This document shows, piece after piece, positions 23,657 to 30,109 of a stretch of 30,109 bases of DNA. Within the stretch, counting starts at the first letter, position 1. Every line of letters begins with the position of its first letter. The notes beneath the pieces were generated by a model. The model had not been told where the DNA came from and made no database searches. It saw only the letters and a list, made by a program, of their open reading frames with translations. The stretch is from RCIO01 sp035555795. Its GTDB lineage: Bacteria > Pseudomonadota > Alphaproteobacteria > Rhizobiales > Rhizobiaceae. Made by a program: the position numbers and the translations under genes. Location: assembly GCA_035555795.1 (NCBI GenBank), contig DATMGE010000053.1, positions 1 through 30,109 on the forward strand, in the 5' to 3' direction.

Positions 23657-23690
23657 GAGAGACCCGCTGCAGCGTCTCTCAGAAGAGAGG
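23657..23690 (+). promoter_or_regulatory. Two mutually exclusive hairpins over the abgT ribosome-binding site
   Basis: GAGAGAC (23657-23663) pairs with GTCTCTC (23674-23680) across a 10-base loop. Alternatively CTCTC (23676-23680) pairs with GAGAG (23685-23689) across AGAA, covering the Shine-Dalgarno GAGAGGAAG in front of ATG 23700. The two stems share the middle arm, so only one can form. This has the shape of a translational switch but rests only on base pairing. The rest of 23431-23656 shows no gene. Confidence 0.4.
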
Positions 23691-23699
23691 AAGACCGAG

Positions 23700-25250
23700 A
23701 TGTCGACTGCGAATGCGGCTTCAAAAACCGTCATGCAAAGGCTTCTCGACGGTGTCGAAAGAGTGGGGAACATGGTCCCTCACCCGGTCGTCATCTTTCT
23801 CATCCTGATTGCGATCGTCATCGTCTTGTCTGCGGTGCTGAGCATGTTCGGCGCAGCGGTGAGCTTCGAGCGCATCAATCCGGACAGTCACGAGATCGAG
23901 ATTGCGACCACGGAGATCCGCAGCCTGATCAATGCGGACGGCATTCGTTTCATGTACGAATCGCTCGTTCCCAACTTCATGGCGTTCACGGCGGTCGGCT
24001 TGATGATCGCGGCGATGATCGGCGCTGGTGTAGCGGAGGAATCCGGGCTGGTCACCGCGCTGATCCACAAACTCGTCGCGGTCTCGCCGCGCTGGGCGCT
24101 CACCTACATTCTGGCCTTTGTCGGCATATTGGCCAGCATCGCCGCGGATGCGGGCTACCTCGTCCTCATCCCTCTCGCGGGCATCGCCTACCTTGCCGTC
24201 GGCCGCCACCCATTGGCCGGCCTGGCGCTGGGATTTGCCGCCGTTGCCGGCGCCTTCACCGTCAATATGGTGATAAAGCCGCTCGACACCGTCCTGGTCG
24301 AATTCACCAATGATGCGGCCCATCTCGTCGATCCCGGCAGGTCCATCGGCCTGGCGTCGAACCTCTGGTTCTCCTTCGTCTCCGTGCTGTTTCTGACGGT
24401 CATCATCGCCTTCATATCCGATCGCATCATCGAACCGCGCCTTGGCAGTTTTCATCCCGAGCGTGCCTCGGAGGGGACGACGACAGACCAGAGCGCCATG
24501 CTTGGCGAACAGGAATCGCGCGGCCTGCGCTACGCAGGCTTCGCATTGCTCGTGCTGGTCGCGGTCTTCTGCCTGCTGACGATCCCGTCATGGGGACCGC
24601 TGCGAAATCCGACCACCGGTGAACTGATCGGCAATTCGCCCTTCATGGGTGGGCTCATTACGCTCATCGTCCTCATGTTTCTGGTGACGGGCTGGGCTTA
24701 TGGCATAGGTGCGGGAACCCTGCGTACCCTGACGGAGGTGATCGGCGCGATAGAGAAGTCGATCAAGAATATGGGCGGCACCATTTTCCTGTTCTTCGTG
24801 CTGAGCCAGTTCGTTGCCTATTTCACCTATACGAACATTGGCACGGTCATGGCCCTCAGCCTCTCCGGTGCCCTGCAGGCGGCCAATATCGGAGCGCTGC
24901 CCCTGCTGATCGGCTTCATCGTCGTGGTCGCGATCATCGATCTGCTGCTAACCGGGGCAATCGCCAAATGGGCGATTTTCGCGCCCGTCTTCGTGCCGCT
25001 CCTGATGAAGCTGGGCGTTGAGCCCGAAGCGGTGCTGGCGGCCTACCGGGTAGGCGATTCTCCGATGAACGCGATCACGCCGCTCAATGCCTATTTCGCG
25101 CTGGTCGTCGGATTTGCCCAAAAATACGACAAAACCGCAGGCGTCGGCACGATCGTATCGCTGATGCTTCCCTACGTCCTGTGGATGTTCGTGCTGTGGA
25201 CGGGTCTCTTCGCAGTCTGGCAGATGATCGGTCTGCCCTGGGGGCTGTGA
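23700..25250 (+). CDS. AbgT-family transporter (p-aminobenzoyl-glutamate transporter-like)
   Basis: 516 residues, strongly hydrophobic, with roughly 11-13 membrane segments. Family signatures are LDGVERVGNMVPHPVVIFL at the N-terminus, DAGYLVLIPLAGIAYLAVGRHP, AGAFTVNMVIKPLDTVL, LLTGAIAKWAIFAPVFVPLL and the hallmark YRVGDSPMNAITPLNAYFALV near the C-terminus. Known members include E. coli AbgT, which imports p-aminobenzoyl-glutamate, and MtrF and YdaH, which export sulfonamides or p-aminobenzoate. The next gene, an M20 amidohydrolase 42 bases downstream, mirrors the abg pairing of importer and hydrolase and favours uptake. The substrate is not proven. ATG 23700 follows GAGAGGAAG. Confidence 0.9.
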   Translation: MSTANAASKTVMQRLLDGVERVGNMVPHPVVIFLILIAIVIVLSAVLSMFGAAVSFERINPDSHEIEIATTEIRSLINADGIRFMYESLVPNFMAFTAVGLMIAAMIGAGVAEESGLVTALIHKLVAVSPRWALTYILAFVGILASIAADAGYLVLIPLAGIAYLAVGRHPLAGLALGFAAVAGAFTVNMVIKPLDTVLVEFTNDAAHLVDPGRSIGLASNLWFSFVSVLFLTVIIAFISDRIIEPRLGSFHPERASEGTTTDQSAMLGEQESRGLRYAGFALLVLVAVFCLLTIPSWGPLRNPTTGELIGNSPFMGGLITLIVLMFLVTGWAYGIGAGTLRTLTEVIGAIEKSIKNMGGTIFLFFVLSQFVAYFTYTNIGTVMALSLSGALQAANIGALPLLIGFIVVVAIIDLLLTGAIAKWAIFAPVFVPLLMKLGVEPEAVLAAYRVGDSPMNAITPLNAYFALVVGFAQKYDKTAGVGTIVSLMLPYVLWMFVLWTGLFAVWQMIGLPWGL

Positions 25251-25292
25251 CCGGCCGAAGCTGAACGATGGTTCTCAATAGGATGGAATCCC

Positions 25293-26495
25293 ATGAGCAC
25301 GCTCGCTATTCCGCTGGATGTCGCTGCCGCCGAGGAACACCTGATGCGTTTCCTCTCGGTGGAGGGCGTGACGGGGCAGGAGGCTAACATCGCCGCCGCG
25401 GTGAGCGACGCGCTGAAGAAGATCGGCGTGCCGGCCTCGTCCATCCGCTTCGACGATGCAAACAAGCGCATCCCGCTGCCGACCGAAACCGGCAACCTGA
25501 TCGTCGACCTGCCGGGAACGCGGCCAGGGCCGCGGCTTCTCTTCTCCACCCATCTCGACACCGTACCGCTTTGTGCCGGCGCAAAGCCGCGGCGCGAGGG
25601 AGATCGCATCGTTTCGGATGGCACGACGGCGCTCGGCGGCGACGCACGCACCGGCGTAGCACTTCTCGTCGTGCTTGCCGAAACGCTGATCAAGCACAAG
25701 CTCCCGCACCCGCCGATCACGCTGCTTTTCACCGTTCGCGAAGAAAGCGGCCTGCACGGCGCCCGCGAGTTGAACCCTGCCGAGCTCGGCGGCGCTGCAA
25801 TGTGCATCAATGTGGACGGCATGCTCGCCAAGGATCTGATCGTCGGCGCGGTGGGGCAGGAAAACTGGGAGGTCGAAATCACCGGCAAGGCGTCCCATGC
25901 CGGGGTCGCACCCGACCAGGGCATTTCAGCGACGATGGTGGGGGCCATCGCGCTTGCCGAAGCGCGTAGCGCCGGCTGGTTCGGCAAGGTCGTGAAACCC
26001 GATGGCCGCGGAACCAGCAATGTCGGCATCTTCGGCGGCAAGGGCGACAAGCCTGCGGGCGAGGCGACCAATGTCGTTACCGACTACGCCTTCATCAAGG
26101 GCGAGGCGCGCAGCCCGGATCTGGCCTTCGCGGCCAAGATCGCCAATGGCTATAAATCGGCGTTTGCGAAAGCGCAAAGCGAGGTGAGGGATCATGAAGG
26201 CGGCGAGGCCGAGCTGAAGTTCAGCCATGTCACCGCCTATCCGCCCTTCGAACTCGCCGAGGATGCGGCGGTCGTGAAACGCGCCACCAGGGCGCTGAAG
26301 CTCATGGGCATCGAGGCTAACCTCCTCTTCTCCAATGGCGGGCTGGATGCGAATTGGCTCGACAAGCATGGCATCCCAACCGTCACCATCGGTGCGGGTC
26401 AGGCAGAGATCCATACGATCAAGGAATATGTGAACCTCGCTGAATACGAGAAGGGTTGCCGCCTTGGCATACTTATGGCGACGCTCGAAGATTGA
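25293..26495 (+). CDS. M20-family metallopeptidase (peptidase T-like)
   Basis: 400 residues. The di-zinc site of the family is complete: His87 and Asp89 in FSTHLDTVP, bridging Asp117 in GGDARTGVALL, the catalytic Glu150 and metal Glu151 in VREESGLHGA, Asp175 in INVDG and His374 in AEIHTIKEYV. The insert domain KASHAGVAPDQGISA is the dimerisation lid. Overall similarity is to PepT/carboxypeptidase-type M20 enzymes rather than to AbgA or AbgB aminoacylases, so the bond cut may be a peptide or an aminoacyl amide. AGGATGG lies before ATG 25293. Between an AbgT importer and an SLC13 permease, a role in hydrolysing the imported compound is likely. Confidence 0.9.
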   Translation: MSTLAIPLDVAAAEEHLMRFLSVEGVTGQEANIAAAVSDALKKIGVPASSIRFDDANKRIPLPTETGNLIVDLPGTRPGPRLLFSTHLDTVPLCAGAKPRREGDRIVSDGTTALGGDARTGVALLVVLAETLIKHKLPHPPITLLFTVREESGLHGARELNPAELGGAAMCINVDGMLAKDLIVGAVGQENWEVEITGKASHAGVAPDQGISATMVGAIALAEARSAGWFGKVVKPDGRGTSNVGIFGGKGDKPAGEATNVVTDYAFIKGEARSPDLAFAAKIANGYKSAFAKAQSEVRDHEGGEAELKFSHVTAYPPFELAEDAAVVKRATRALKLMGIEANLLFSNGGLDANWLDKHGIPTVTIGAGQAEIHTIKEYVNLAEYEKGCRLGILMATLED

Positions 26496-26527
26496 GCATG
26501 GCGTCGGCAGCATGAGGAAGTAAGCGA

Positions 26528-28363
26528 TTGAGCCCGATAGCCTACACTGCCACGATCATCGCCGCGATCGTCGTCCTGTTCGTCTGGAACAGGCTGCCGG
26601 TCGTCGTTGTCGCCATGGCGACGGCGCTGGCGCTCTGGGCAACCGGCGTCCTGACGATCGACCAGGCGCTTGGTGGCTTCGGCGATCCCGCGGTGATCTT
26701 TATCGCCTCTCTCTTCATTGTCAGCGCTGGCCTCGACATATCAGGCGTGACTGCCTGGGCCGGACAGCTCTTGATCCGTGGTGCGGGCGAAGAGAGCCGC
26801 ACTCGCCTGCTGATGCTGATGATGAGCATGGTCGCGCTCCTGACGGCACTAATCAGCGTCAACGGCGCCGTGGCCGCGCTCCTGCCGGTGGTGGTCGTCA
26901 TCGCCGTTCGCCTGAAGCGGAATTCCGCGCAGCCGCTCCTGCCGCTCGTCTTTTCGGCGCATGCCGGCTCGAAACTGGCTTTGACCGGATCGCCGGTGAA
27001 CGTCTTGGTCTCCGACGCAGCCAGCGACGCGGGCGTGGGCAGCTTCGGCTTCTTCGAATTCGCTCTCGTAGGCCTGCCGCTGCTGGCGGGAACGATGGCG
27101 ATCATCATCCTGTTCGGGAAGAAGCTGCTGCCTGAGCGGAACGGCGCGACCATGCCTGCCGACTTCAGCCAGCATGCGAAGACGCTGGTTGAGCAATATG
27201 GCCTGGCCAGCGGCGTCTATCAGATGCGTGTGCGCGCAAGTTCGCCCTTTGTCGGCATGCCCGCATCCACGATCGAATTGGCGGCCTATCCCGGCCTGAA
27301 GCTCGTCGCCGTTCAGGACGGCGAGACGGCCAGCCCGTTGCGCAGGTCCGCGATCGCGGAGGGCGATCACCTGTTGTTGCGCGGCGATGCCGAATCGGCG
27401 GCCGCCTTCGCGGCGGACAAACACCTCGCATTCAGCGAGTCTGCTCCTGCGGGGCAGGGCGAGGAGACGCTGTTCAATCGCAGCTCGGGCCTCGCCGAGG
27501 TGGTGATCCCGCCGCGTTCGGGCCTTATCGGGCAGAACGTTTTCCCCGGGATGGTCACCGAGAGCGGCGACCTCATCATCTTGGCGGTGCAGCGTGCCGG
27601 TGAGGAGATTGCCGCCACCAACGCAACGCGCGATGCCGGAGGCATCGTGTTGCGGGCAGGCGACACAATGCTCCTGCAGGGAACATGGAAAGCCCTCGAC
27701 CATCGCCTCCAGGATCCGGATGTTCTGGTGGTGAATTCGCCTGAACTCGTTCGCCGCCAGGCGGTGCCGATGGGGCCGGGCGCCCGGCAGGCCGTCATCA
27801 TCCTGATCGCGATGGTCGTGCTCCTCGCGACAGGCATTGTCCCACCGGCGGTGGCCGGCCTGCTCGCCGCCGGCGCGGTCGTCCTGTCGAGGATCATGAG
27901 CATCGAGCAATCCTACCGGGCTATCGATTGGACGACGGTGATCCTTGTCGGCGCGATGATGCCGCTGTCCACCGCCATGGTCGAGACCGGCGCGGCAAAA
28001 CTGATGGCCGAGCAACTGGTGGCGCTCGTCGGCGATGCGGGCCCGATCGCCCTGCTGGCGGGCCTGTTCGTGCTGACGGCGATAATGGGGCAGCTCATCA
28101 GCAATACCGCCACCGCCCTCATCGTGATCCCGATCGGGACGGCGGCCGCGCTGGCAATGGGCATCTCGCCCCGGCCGGTGCTCATGAGCACCGCCGTAGC
28201 GGCCGCCGCCGCATTCCTGACGCCGATTGCAACGCCCACGAACCTGATGGTGATGGGTCCGGGTGGCTATGCTTTCGGTGACTACTGGAAGCTCGGCCTG
28301 CCCCTGCTGATCTGGTTCTTTGTCGTGGCCGTCTTTATCGTGCCGATGATCTGGAGTTTCTGA
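26528..28363 (+). CDS. SLC13/DASS-family permease with TrkA_C domains
   Basis: 611 residues beginning at TTG 26528, with GAGGAAG before it. N-terminal helices (to about residue 205) and C-terminal helices (about 415-611) form the two inverted halves of the divalent-anion:sodium symporter fold; each carries a substrate loop, SKLALTGSPVN in the first half and SNTATALIVIP plus TPIATPTNLMVMGPGG in the second. Between them are two cytosolic TrkA_C (RCK_C) domains (QMRVRASSPFVGMP, HLLLRGD, EVVIPPRSGLIGQ, TMLLQG), as in many bacterial SLC13 proteins annotated for citrate, sulfate or other anions. It starts 32 bases after the peptidase gene and so belongs to the same operon. It might export a product or take up a second anion. 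Confidence 0.88.
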   Translation: MSPIAYTATIIAAIVVLFVWNRLPVVVVAMATALALWATGVLTIDQALGGFGDPAVIFIASLFIVSAGLDISGVTAWAGQLLIRGAGEESRTRLLMLMMSMVALLTALISVNGAVAALLPVVVVIAVRLKRNSAQPLLPLVFSAHAGSKLALTGSPVNVLVSDAASDAGVGSFGFFEFALVGLPLLAGTMAIIILFGKKLLPERNGATMPADFSQHAKTLVEQYGLASGVYQMRVRASSPFVGMPASTIELAAYPGLKLVAVQDGETASPLRRSAIAEGDHLLLRGDAESAAAFAADKHLAFSESAPAGQGEETLFNRSSGLAEVVIPPRSGLIGQNVFPGMVTESGDLIILAVQRAGEEIAATNATRDAGGIVLRAGDTMLLQGTWKALDHRLQDPDVLVVNSPELVRRQAVPMGPGARQAVIILIAMVVLLATGIVPPAVAGLLAAGAVVLSRIMSIEQSYRAIDWTTVILVGAMMPLSTAMVETGAAKLMAEQLVALVGDAGPIALLAGLFVLTAIMGQLISNTATALIVIPIGTAAALAMGISPRPVLMSTAVAAAAAFLTPIATPTNLMVMGPGGYAFGDYWKLGLPLLIWFFVVAVFIVPMIWSF

Positions 28364-28454
28364 CCGGTCATCGGCACCGCCGATCCGCACCGCATAGCCC
28401 GAACCTTCAAACTCGATCCACCCCGGCACCGGCATGGCGGGCAGGGGCTGTCCG
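28364..28454. other. Gap between convergent SLC13 and araC genes
   Basis: A small hairpin ATCGGC, ACC, GCCGAT (28370-28384) lies just after the SLC13 stop. On the minus strand the gap has a short open stretch (about 28 codons, VPGWIEFEGSGYAVRIG) that does not belong to either neighbour; it has no start of its own and I do not recognise it. Confidence 0.4.
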
Positions 28455-29432
28455 CTATTCCAGCCGCTGGCGGTCATCGGACAAGCTCGGCCGATGACCG
28501 TAGCAAGCCCGGTATGCTTTCGAGAAGCTGGAATAGCCTTCGTAGCCGACACGTCTGGCAATCTCGCTGATGGAAAGCTGGCCTTCACGAAGCAGGGTCT
28601 GTGCCTGCTCCATCCGGATCATGAGCCCGTAGTGATGCGGGGTGGTGCCGAACATATCCCGGAAGCCGTTCGTCAGATCGTTCCGGTTCAATCCGACGCG
28701 CGAAGCGAGTTGCTCGATCGTGGGCGGCCTGTAAATCTCCCTTCGGTAGATGGAAGCGGCGCTTTCGATCGCATGGGATTTGCTCGCCGATGTCAGGATG
28801 CGGACCGGGCGCTGCGCCCCGAGCATGTTTATCTGCGATACGATATCGCAGATAAACTCGATGGTCTTGGCCTTGATGTACAGGGACCTGAGGGGTTCGG
28901 GAAACTTGCAGGTGATCAGTTGATCGACGATCGAGATCGTGGTGGCTGAGTTGGGCAGGCCCAGTGCTTCGACCATGCCGGCATCGCTGGTGAAGATCGG
29001 TCGATATGCGGCGGGAACGGCGTCGACATTTACGCCGAACTCGTCGAGCAGATATTGCCGTTCGCAAGCGACGAACAGTCCACGCAATTTCGTCCCCGCC
29101 TCATTGTCGACAACCGAGCAGGGCGTATTGGTGACTTGGATCAGAGCCGGGCTCACAAGGTCGGTACGTTTCCCGACCCAACGGTTATAGGTGCCCTTGA
29201 TGATGACTTGGATGCACACCAATCCCCTTCTCGCCATCTGCAGGCGGTAGGGTCGGCCGGCCTCGAAGTTCATTATATGGAGGAAAAGCCGGTCCTCCAC
29301 GCGATGATAGCCGTGTTGGTTCGTGAGGAAGACATCTTCGGTAGGACCGAGCGCCTCGCTGCTGCGCACGAAGTCCCGCGTCAGGAGCTCGCTCCTTACC
29401 TCCTGCAAATCAAGCGTCAAGAACTTGCGCAT
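28455..29432 (-). CDS. AraC-family transcriptional regulator
   Basis: About 325 residues. The C-terminal 100 residues hold both helix-turn-helix motifs: TIEQLASRVGLNRNDLTNGFRDMFG and ISEIARRVGYEGYSSFSKAYRACYG, followed by HRPS, in a PchR-like style. The N-terminal part (LFLHIMNFEAGRPYRLQMARRGLVCIQVIIKG) resembles the cupin-like ligand domain of this branch. The start is taken at ATG 29432, preceded by TAGGG; earlier in-frame ATGs at 29483 and 29510 exist, but the latter lies within a good promoter. The gene faces the transport operon from the far side and may control it or genes on its own flank. Confidence 0.85.
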   Translation of the reverse strand: MRKFLTLDLQEVRSELLTRDFVRSSEALGPTEDVFLTNQHGYHRVEDRLFLHIMNFEAGRPYRLQMARRGLVCIQVIIKGTYNRWVGKRTDLVSPALIQVTNTPCSVVDNEAGTKLRGLFVACERQYLLDEFGVNVDAVPAAYRPIFTSDAGMVEALGLPNSATTISIVDQLITCKFPEPLRSLYIKAKTIEFICDIVSQINMLGAQRPVRILTSASKSHAIESAASIYRREIYRPPTIEQLASRVGLNRNDLTNGFRDMFGTTPHHYGLMIRMEQAQTLLREGQLSISEIARRVGYEGYSSFSKAYRACYGHRPSLSDDRQRLE

Positions 29433-29493
29433 GCACCCTACAGAGGCTTGATGTCGAATCGTCGAACACAGCGCGTCGACCATTGACGTAGGG

Positions 29494-29522
29494 ATACAAT
29501 AATTTCTCATCGGCTATGTCAA
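29494..29522 (-). promoter_or_regulatory. Strong sigma-70-like promoter of the araC gene
   Basis: On the minus strand TTGACA (29522-29517) and TTGTAT (29499-29494) are exactly 17 bases apart, a near-consensus promoter. Transcription would begin near 29487, after the ATG at 29510, so translation must start further in. Confidence 0.6.
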
Positions 29523-29616
29523 TTTGTCATGCCAAAGGCCTCTGCATCTGGAGTCCGGTGAAACGAGCCTCCATGATCACCGTACTCCGAAAGAGCGGCA
29601 ATTTGGAGGCGACTAG

Positions 29617-29988
29617 ATGTATCAGGAGTCTGCGCTACAACCACTCGAGGACCACAAGCGGAGAGGCGGGAGCTTCTCTTCGTCTCTCGATCTTTCAAAC
29701 TGTGATCTGCCGGCTTTCGATCAATTCGAGGCTTTCCGGTCTACCTATCGAGGCGTGATGGACGTCTCGATGGTGGCGAGCGACCTTCAATCCTTTCCGG
29801 CCCGCCAAACGGTTTGGAACCTGGACAGACTGGCGCTTATGCGAACGAAGCTTCCCGGCATTGGTCATGCGCACCGCCAGAAGCATCTGAAGAATTGCGC
29901 GCTGGATCACTGGTATATTTTTCTGCCAGTTCGGTTCCGATCGGAATTCGATGATGAGTATGAAGCCGATGTCCGGCGTCAGCACTGA
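29617..29988 (+). pseudogene. N-terminal fragment of a second AraC-like regulator, interrupted by an insertion sequence
   Basis: 123 codons with a good start (GGAGG before ATG 29617). The segment LDLSNCDLPAFDQFEAFRSTYRGVMDVS and the later LKNCALDHWYIFLPVRFRSEF resemble the ligand-binding N-terminus of AraC_binding_2-type regulators (the ALDHW motif in particular), which are normally 300 residues or longer. The C-terminal DNA-binding domain is missing. The frame ends at a TGA (29986-29988) that appears to belong to the left end of the adjacent IS element. The region is AT-richer than the bulk of the window. The AraC assignment of the fragment is moderate. Confidence 0.6.
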
Positions 29989-30109
29989 TGGGACCAAATC
30001 GGCTTAACTGAGAACGGAGGATTTTTGGTTCATCGTAGCCTTTCAAAGGAGCGAAGATGAGACAGAAATCCGGAACCGGGAAAGCGCCGGCAGAGCAGGT
30101 CATCAAAGA
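29986..30109 (+). mobile_element. Left end of an IS3-family insertion sequence (continues beyond window)
   Basis: From TGATGGGACC at 29986 the sequence changes character and leads, after about 70 bases, to a transposase-type gene start with a strong Shine-Dalgarno (AAAGGAG). IS3-family elements begin with TG. The exact boundary and the target duplication cannot be fixed because the right end is outside the window. Confidence 0.6.
30057..30109 (+). CDS. IS3-family transposase OrfA, start only (cut by window edge)
   Basis: Only 17 codons are visible: MRQKSGTGKAPAEQVIK. This resembles the N-terminus of the IS3-family OrfA proteins that continue with a helix-turn-helix domain (the GKxxAEQVxK start is common in rhizobial IS elements). 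The Shine-Dalgarno AAAGGAG lies 6 bases upstream of ATG 30057. The call depends on a short stretch. Confidence 0.6.
   Translation, partial: MRQKSGTGKAPAEQVIK

Noticed and set aside
23644..23808. Possible leader peptide upstream of and overlapping abgT
   Set aside because: The nearest Shine-Dalgarno (GAGGAGG at 23619-23625) is about 18 bases from the ATG, and the translation runs deep into abgT out of frame with no attenuator logic visible.
28454..28537. 11-base inverted repeat (GCTATTCCAGC and GCTGGAATAGC) at the 3' end of the araC gene
   Set aside because: It lies mostly within coding sequence and one such pair is expected by chance in a window this size; no T-run follows.

Overview
The window looks like a chromosomal segment of a high-GC alphaproteobacterium of the Rhizobiales/Hyphomicrobiales type. 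Four things point there: a class I lysyl-tRNA synthetase, a PodJ-like polar localisation protein with Sel1 repeats, a Brucella-style type II lumazine synthase behind an FMN riboswitch, and a palindromic intergenic repeat of the rhizobial kind. I cannot name the genus from sequence alone. I saw no tRNA, rRNA or CRISPR array.

Positions 1-4432 (minus strand) hold the start of a TauE/SafE permease, cut by the window edge, and a large envelope-spanning PodJ/Sel1/peptidoglycan-binding protein. Positions 4433-13570 (plus strand) form a fatty-acid oxidation region. A MerR-family regulator is followed by an FMN riboswitch and ribH2, then two acyl-CoA dehydrogenases, a thiolase, a FadB/FadJ-type bifunctional enzyme, an intergenic palindromic repeat and a hot-dog thioesterase. 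The regulator and the first dehydrogenase share a related sequence motif (TTACGnAAACGTCA) in their upstream regions, so the MerR protein probably controls both itself and the fad operon. The flavin biosynthesis gene sits between the regulator and genes for FAD enzymes.

Positions 13626-18037 carry an HCCA-isomerase/DsbA-fold protein, a LexA-like S24 regulator paired at one-base spacing with a degenerate SNase-fold secreted protein, lysK on the minus strand and a TerB-like protein. Positions 18129-21885 carry a natural fusion of two acyl-CoA dehydrogenase domains, only the second with a recognisable catalytic glutamate, followed by a branched-chain aminotransferase.

Positions 21935-30109 look like accessory DNA. 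Divergent IclR and MarR regulators precede a transport and hydrolysis cassette: an AbgT-family transporter, an M20 metallopeptidase and an SLC13-type permease with TrkA_C domains. An AraC regulator on the opposite strand follows. The right end holds the N-terminal part of a second AraC-like gene, which stops at what appears to be the left end of an IS3-family insertion sequence running off the window. The cassette most plausibly imports and cleaves an amide-linked or peptide-like compound, in the manner of the p-aminobenzoyl-glutamate (abg) system, with a different hydrolase and an added second permease.
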